The position numbers and the translations under genes are program-made. From positions 124,001 through 188,000 of the forward strand of contig NZ_JBHSGI010000034.1 of the NCBI RefSeq assembly GCF_042654245.1: DNA of 64,000 bases, in the 5' to 3' direction. Numbering within the stretch: the stretch's first letter is position 1; every line of letters starts with the position of its first letter. Shown here in pieces: positions 59,602 through 64,000 of this stretch. This stretch comes from Seohaeicola_A nanhaiensis (lineage in GTDB: Bacteria; Pseudomonadota; Alphaproteobacteria; Rhodobacterales; Rhodobacteraceae). Under the pieces are notes generated by a model. It ran no database searches. It was not told the origin of the DNA and saw only the letters and a list, made by a program, of their open reading frames with translations.

Positions 59602-60729
59602 TCAGTGGGTCAGCTTGTCGAGCCGCGAGGCGCCGGTGTCGACCGAGACCGTCGCGCTCATGCCGCCGCGCAGGGGATGGTCGTCATCGGGGGTGACGCC
59701 GATGCGCACCGCGACGCGCTGCACCACCTTGACCCAGTTGCCGGTGGCGTTCTGCGCCGGGATCAGCGCGAATTGCGAGCCAGTGGCCGAGCCGAAGCTT
59801 TCAACGGTGCCGTGCAGCTCGACCCCCGGATAGGCGTCGATCTCGATATCGACCGGCTGGCCGACCTTCAGCGTGGCCAGCTGGGTTTCCTTGTAGTTCG
59901 CCTCGATCCAGGTGTCGTCGCTTTCAACGATGCTGGCCATGGCGGCGCCGGGGGTCACGTATTGGCCGACGTTCAGGCTGGAGACCTGGCTGACGAAGCC
60001 AGTCACCGGGGCCACGACCTCGGCCTGCTCCAGGTCGCGCTGCGCGGCGGCGCGTTGGGCGAGGGCGGCGCGGACGGTCGGGAAGGAATCGGTTTCGATA
60101 TCGGGATTGCCGCCCAGGGCGGCGATGGCGGACTGAACTCCCTGGCGGGCGAGGTTGACCTCGTTCTCGGCGGTGTAGACGGCGGCTGTGGCCTCGTCCA
60201 GCGCGGCGGAAGAGGCGACGCCGCGGCCGGCCAGCGCCTGCTGGCGGTCGAACTCGCGGTCGCTGACGCTCTTGAGGTGTTCCGCGGCGGCCAGCTTGGC
60301 CTTGGCGGTGTTCAGCGCGGCGCGCAGCTGGGCGACCGAGAGGCGGGCGGCGGCGAGGGTGGCGTCCGCCTCATCCAGCGCGATGCTGAACGGCTCGGGA
60401 TCGAGCCGGAAGATGCGAGTGCCGGCCGCGACATTTTCGTTCTCGGCCACGTCCACGTCGATGATGCGCCCCGAGACATCGGAGGAAATGCTGACGATGG
60501 GCTGATGCACATAGGCGTTGTCGGTGGAGACGTAGCGCCCGCCGGTCAGCCAGACATAGCCGCCGCCCAGCGCCAGCAGCAGCGGCACGGAATACATCAG
60601 CGCCCGGCGCTTCCTGCGTTTCGGCGGGGCGGCTTCGGGATTGGCGGGGGCGGGGGCGGCACCTTGTGGCGCCGGTGCGCGAGCGTCCGTTTCGGGCGCC
60701 GGTTCCACCTTTTTGGTTGGGGCGTTCAT
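59602..60729 (-). CDS. emrA: membrane-fusion protein of multidrug efflux pump (EmrA/HlyD type)
   Basis: A 375-aa periplasmic adaptor. A single transmembrane segment follows the basic RRKRRALMYS near residue 45. VSISSDVSGRIIDVDVAENE and FVSQVSSLNVGQYVTPGAAM are the two lipoyl-like halves, with a helical hairpin between them (about residues 120-230). It bridges the EmrB pump to an outer-membrane channel, which is not encoded here. The start overlaps the marR stop by four bases. Confidence 0.92.
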   Translation of the reverse strand: MNAPTKKVEPAPETDARAPAPQGAAPAPANPEAAPPKRRKRRALMYSVPLLLALGGGYVWLTGGRYVSTDNAYVHQPIVSISSDVSGRIIDVDVAENENVAAGTRIFRLDPEPFSIALDEADATLAAARLSVAQLRAALNTAKAKLAAAEHLKSVSDREFDRQQALAGRGVASSAALDEATAAVYTAENEVNLARQGVQSAIAALGGNPDIETDSFPTVRAALAQRAAAQRDLEQAEVVAPVTGFVSQVSSLNVGQYVTPGAAMASIVESDDTWIEANYKETQLATLKVGQPVDIEIDAYPGVELHGTVESFGSATGSQFALIPAQNATGNWVKVVQRVAVRIGVTPDDDHPLRGGMSATVSVDTGASRLDKLTH

Positions 60730-61169
60730 GCGACCTCATCCTTCTTGTCGGAGGCGGCGGTTTCGAGATTGCCGACGATCTGCTGCAGGGCGCGCGTGAG
60801 GGCGTCGAGATCCTGCGGCGTGATGCCGTCCAGCGCGGTGGCGTAGACGGTCGCGGCGATCTCGTGCATTTCGGCAACAACGGGCAGGGCGGCCTCGGTG
60901 ATGCGCACCAGCTTGGCGCGGCCATCCGACGGATCGCTTTCGCGACGTACCAGGCCCTCGGATTCCAGGCGGTCGATGATGTCGCTCATGGTCATCTGGC
61001 TGGCCTCGACCCGGGCCGCCAGCGCGACCTGGGACATGCCGTCGTTGCGGCTGAGCGCGCCGAGGGTGCGCCACTGCATCAGCGACAGCCGGTGTTCGCG
61101 GGCGCGCTTCTCGAACTCGCTCTTCATCAGGCGGGCCGCGTCGTGAAGCAGGAGTCCAAGGCTTTGCAT
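60726..61169 (-). CDS. MarR family transcriptional regulator
   Basis: A 147-aa winged-helix repressor. LMQWRTLGALSRNDGMSQVA, then LAARVEASQMTMSDIIDRLE, then LVRRESDPSDGRAKLVRITE form the DNA-binding domain and wing, with the conserved DGR turn. ATG at 61169 is chosen over a further upstream start. It heads the emrAB operon. An inverted repeat around a perfect -10 box lies just upstream, so self-repression relieved by drugs is likely (inference). Confidence 0.92.
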   Translation of the reverse strand: MQSLGLLLHDAARLMKSEFEKRAREHRLSLMQWRTLGALSRNDGMSQVALAARVEASQMTMSDIIDRLESEGLVRRESDPSDGRAKLVRITEAALPVVAEMHEIAATVYATALDGITPQDLDALTRALQQIVGNLETAASDKKDEVA

Positions 61170-61188
61170 GGGTTGAGACCTCGTTTTG

Positions 61189-61217
61189 CTACGGAGGTAT
61201 ATATTATAGGCCCGTAG
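61189..61217 (-). promoter_or_regulatory. marR-emrAB promoter with candidate MarR operator
   Basis: CTACGG (61189-61194) and CCGTAG (61212-61217) form an inverted repeat with 17 bases between. The minus-strand -10 TATAAT (61208-61203) lies inside it, 34 bases upstream of the marR start. A dimer bound here would block RNA polymerase. Confidence 0.6.
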
Positions 61218-61386
61218 GGGTTTCAAGCGAGCTTAAACGAAGCTGCCTGTGCAGGCCTGCACATATCCGGGGCGGGGGCTGTTGACGGCTCGGAGCAGTC
61301 TGCGCCGCGTTGCGGGGTTCCATCTGAAAGGAAAGGCAGCAGCGGACTCCTGCTTCCTCTTGCTTCAAATATCCTCGCCGAAGGCA

Positions 61387-61427
61387 TCGCGCCGCAGGCG
61401 CGACGGGGGTGCGGGGGCGCAGCCCCC
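61387..61427. repeat. tandem GC-rich hairpins in the marR-gyrA gap
   Basis: The 357-base gap between marR and gyrA contains no gene. It holds two adjacent hairpins with GCA loops: TCGCGCC/GGCGCGA (61387-61403) and GGGGGC/GCCCCC (61413-61427), preceded by CTTGCTTCAAATATCC. Such blocks look like the dispersed intergenic repeats of Rhodobacteraceae genomes, but only one copy is in the window. Confidence 0.4.
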
Positions 61428-61500
61428 CGGCACGGCCGGGTGTTCATGTCAGGATTTTTGAAAGGAAATGCGATGCGCGGGGCAGGGCGGGCACGATAAC

Positions 61501-61522
61501 GGCGGGGGCGCGCGCCCCCGCC
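61501..61522 (-). terminator. palindromic terminator of gyrA
   Basis: A perfect 22-base palindrome (GGCGGGGGCG, CG, CGCCCCCGCC) five bases after the gyrA stop. It would form a very stable hairpin at the end of the gyrA transcript; no U-run follows. Confidence 0.6.
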
Positions 61523-61526
61523 GGAG

Positions 61527-64000
61527 TTATTCGGTGACGTCTTCCTCGTCGCCCTGTTCGGCGATCCAGGCGACGCTCACCACTTCCTCGCCGCGCGAGG
61601 TGTCGAGCACCTTGACGCCGCCGGCGCTGCGCGAGCGGAACGAAATGCCGTCGACGGGCACGCGGATCGACTGGCCGGTGGAGGTGGCCAGCATGATCTG
61701 GTCGTCCATCTCGACCGGGAAGGAGGCGACCAGCGCCCCCGAACGGTCGGACATCGAGAAGGCCTGCACGCCCATGCCGCCGCGGCCGCGCACCGGGTAG
61801 TCGTGGCTGGACGACAGTTTGCCGAGGCCCTTGGCTGTGATGGTCAGGATCAGGTTCTCGGCCGCCGACATCTGCGCATAGCGTTCCTGGCTGATGGTGG
61901 CATTGGCATTGGCGTCGCCGTCGTCCTCGTCCGGAACGGACTCGGCGTCGTCGGCCAGGCCGGCAACGGCGCGGCGCATCTTGAGATAGGCCGAGCGTTC
62001 GTCGGGCGTGGCTTCGAAGTGCCGGATCACCGACATCGACACGACACGGTCGCCGTTCGAGAGGCGGACCCCGCGGACGCCGGTGGAATCGCGCCCCTTG
62101 AAGACGCGCACATCGGTGGTCGGGAAGCGGATCGCCCGGCCGGCGTTGGTGACGAGCATGACGTCGTCGTCCTCGGAGGCGATGCGGGCGTTCACCAGGC
62201 TCACGTCGTCGGGCAGTTTCATCGCGATCTTGCCGTTGCGCATCACGTTGGTGAAATCACCCAGCGCATTGCGCCTCACGTCGCCGGCCGAGGTGGCGAA
62301 GACGATCTGCAGGTCGTCCCATTCCTCTTCCGGGCGGTCCACCGGCATGATGGCGGCGATAGACACGCCCTGCGGGATCGGCAGGATGTTGACGATGGCC
62401 TTGCCCTTGGCCGTGCGCCCGCCCTGCGGCAGGCGCCAGGTCTTCAACTTGTAGACCATGCCGTCGGTGGTGAAGAACAAGAGCTGGGTATGCGTGTTGG
62501 CGACGAAGAGGGTGGTCACCACGTCGTCGTCCTTGGTCTGCATCCCCGACAGCCCCTTGCCGCCGCGCCGCTGGCTGCGGAATTCGGCAAGCGGGGTGCG
62601 CTTGATCCAGCCGGACTGGGTGACGGTCACCACCATATCCTCGCGCTCGATCAGGTCCTCGTCTTCCATGTCGCCCGACCAGTCGACGATCTCGGTGCGG
62701 CGCGGGACGGCGAAGAGTTCCTTCACCTCCTTCAGCTCGTTCGAGATGATCTCCATGATCCGCTCGCGAGAGCCGAGGATTTCGAGGTATTCCTTGATCT
62801 TGCGCGCCAGTTCCTCGAGCTCGTCGGTCACTTCCTTGACGCCGAGCTGGGTCAGGCGCTGCAGGCGCAGGTCGAGGATGGCGCGGGCCTGCGCTTCGGA
62901 CAGGTAATAAGTGCCGTCCTCGTTCATGCGGTGGGTCGGGTCGTCGATCAGCCGGATGTAGCCGGCGATCTCGGCCGCAGGCCAGCGCCGGGTCATCAGC
63001 TTTTCGCGCGCTTCCGCGGCGTCGGCCGAGGCGCGGATGGTGGCGACCACCTCGTCCACGTTGCTGACCGCGACGGCCAGACCGCAGAGGATGTGGCTGC
63101 GTTCGCGCGCCTTGCGCAGTTCGAAGGCGGTGCGGCGGGCGACCACTTCCTCGCGGAAGTCGATGAAGGCGGTGAGGAAGCCGCGCAGCGTCAGCGTTTC
63201 GGGCCGGCCGCCGTTGAGCGCCAGCATGTTGCAGCCGAAGTGCACCTGCATCGGCGTGAAGCGGTAGAGCTGGTTCAGCACCACCTCAGCGGTGGCGTCA
63301 CGCTTGAGCTCGACCACCACGCGCACGCCGTTGCGGTCAGATTCGTCCTGCACGTGGGCGACGCCCTCGATGCGCTTTTCGCGCACCGCCTCGGCGATCT
63401 TCTCGATCATGCTGGACTTGTTCACCTGATAGGGAATCTCGTCCACGACGATCGCGTAACGGTCCTTGCGCAGTTCCTCGACGCGGGTTTTGGCGCGGAT
63501 GATTACGCTGCCGCGCCCTTCGAGATAGGCCTTGCGCGCGCCCGAGCGGCCCAGCATGAGGCCGCCGGTGGGAAAGTCGGGGCCGGGGACGTAGTCGATC
63601 AGCTGTTCGCTGGTCAGGTCCGGGTCGTCGATCAGCGCCAGAGTGGCGTCCACCACTTCGCCCAGATTGTGCGGCGGGATGTTGGTGGCCATGCCGACGG
63701 CGATGCCGCCCGCGCCATTGACCAGCATGTTGGGGAAGCGGGCGGGCAGAACCGCCGGTTCCTTGTCCTTGCCGTCGTAGTTGTCGAGGAAGTCGACGGT
63801 TTCCTTGTCGATATCGGCCAGCAGGTAGTTCGCCGACTTGGCCATCCGCACTTCGGTGTAGCGCATGGCTGCGGCCTTGTCGCCGTCCATGGAGCCGAAG
63901 TTGCCCTGGCCATCCAGCAGGGGCAGCGACATGGAAAAGCCCTGCGCCATACGCACCAGGGCGTCATAGATCGCGCTGTCGCCGTGGGGGTGGTATTTCC
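61527..64000 (-). CDS. gyrA: DNA gyrase subunit A, 5' part beyond window
   Basis: Catalytic subunit of DNA gyrase; about 824 of roughly 900 residues are visible. The first visible residues belong to the quinolone-resistance region: KYHPHGDSAIYDALVRMAQ has Ser and Asp at the positions of E. coli Ser83 and Asp87, the sensitive form. The catalytic Tyr is in AAAMRYTEVRMAKS. The GyrA box in the C-terminal pinwheel reads SQRRGGKGLSG. An acidic insert (SVPDEDDGDANANAT) near the end is a feature I associate with alphaproteobacterial GyrA. The gene runs off the right edge. Confidence 0.97.
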   Translation of the reverse strand, partial: KYHPHGDSAIYDALVRMAQGFSMSLPLLDGQGNFGSMDGDKAAAMRYTEVRMAKSANYLLADIDKETVDFLDNYDGKDKEPAVLPARFPNMLVNGAGGIAVGMATNIPPHNLGEVVDATLALIDDPDLTSEQLIDYVPGPDFPTGGLMLGRSGARKAYLEGRGSVIIRAKTRVEELRKDRYAIVVDEIPYQVNKSSMIEKIAEAVREKRIEGVAHVQDESDRNGVRVVVELKRDATAEVVLNQLYRFTPMQVHFGCNMLALNGGRPETLTLRGFLTAFIDFREEVVARRTAFELRKARERSHILCGLAVAVSNVDEVVATIRASADAAEAREKLMTRRWPAAEIAGYIRLIDDPTHRMNEDGTYYLSEAQARAILDLRLQRLTQLGVKEVTDELEELARKIKEYLEILGSRERIMEIISNELKEVKELFAVPRRTEIVDWSGDMEDEDLIEREDMVVTVTQSGWIKRTPLAEFRSQRRGGKGLSGMQTKDDDVVTTLFVANTHTQLLFFTTDGMVYKLKTWRLPQGGRTAKGKAIVNILPIPQGVSIAAIMPVDRPEEEWDDLQIVFATSAGDVRRNALGDFTNVMRNGKIAMKLPDDVSLVNARIASEDDDVMLVTNAGRAIRFPTTDVRVFKGRDSTGVRGVRLSNGDRVVSMSVIRHFEATPDERSAYLKMRRAVAGLADDAESVPDEDDGDANANATISQERYAQMSAAENLILTITAKGLGKLSSSHDYPVRGRGGMGVQAFSMSDRSGALVASFPVEMDDQIMLATSTGQSIRVPVDGISFRSRSAGGVKVLDTSRGEEVVSVAWIAEQGDEEDVTE

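Overview
The window is high-GC DNA from an alphaproteobacterium, most likely a Rhodobacteraceae/Roseobacter-group species. The evidence is the trgA-trgB-cysK locus, TRAP and tripartite tricarboxylate transporters, an AcuI-type acryloyl-CoA reductase, a gyrA with an alphaproteobacterial-type C-terminal region, and a circularly permuted two-piece tmRNA with the tag ANDNNAPVALAA. The window is gene dense. Most genes lie in operons whose stop and start codons overlap (ATGA). I saw no rRNA, tRNA, CRISPR array or intact insertion sequence.

Layout. 1-7469 (minus): a catabolic operon with a polar amino acid ABC transporter, a creatininase-like amidohydrolase, a class III aminotransferase, both subunits of a 3-oxoacid CoA-transferase and an M20 deacylase cut by the window edge. 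A divergent LysR regulator follows (7617-8570). 8660-10756: a CPA1 Na+/H+ antiporter. 10939-17467: a NMT1/THI5-type ABC importer with a GntR regulator, an Ldh-family protein lacking its catalytic motif, a BAAT-type hydrolase and a DUF1684 protein. 17468-19500: a small accessory islet with an orphan Imm7 immunity gene, imperfect direct repeats, an IS3-type transposase relic and two unknown genes. 19509-26058: a LysR regulator, an SMP-30 lactonase and a TRAP transporter, with two NAD(P) dehydrogenases on the opposite strand, suggesting sugar-acid use. 26208-29218: a TctCBA transporter. 29215-31726: a coiled-coil protein, ssrA (tmRNA) and a DUF2182/DUF1326 pair. 31723-36915: DinB, AcuI, a stress protein, a BCCT carrier and a class V aminotransferase. 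36966-42360: photolyase, cyclopropane fatty acid synthase, trgA, trgB and cysK, a stress and tellurite locus. 42357-45442: a large MscS channel and AlaX. 45517-54076 (minus): an unusual eight-gene operon with a GSA-type aminotransferase, a complete oligopeptide-type ABC transporter and a split transketolase, followed by a TetR gene. 55004-58004 (minus): modABC and a single-domain ModE. 58053-61169 (minus): an EmrAB-type efflux pump with MarR. 61527-64000 (minus): the 3' part of gyrA.

How the parts fit together. The window is mainly nutrient acquisition: six different importer systems, several fused in one transcription unit to the enzymes that probably process their cargo. In three of these operons a strong stem-loop lies just after the binding-protein gene and before the next gene, which would raise binding-protein output. 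The best candidates for undescribed biology are the aminotransferase/peptide-ABC/split-transketolase operon, the NMT1-ABC/DUF1684 cluster with its altered Ldh protein, the creatininase/aminotransferase/CoA-transferase operon, and the Imm7 islet. Assignments rest on motifs and remembered family features; no database search was possible.
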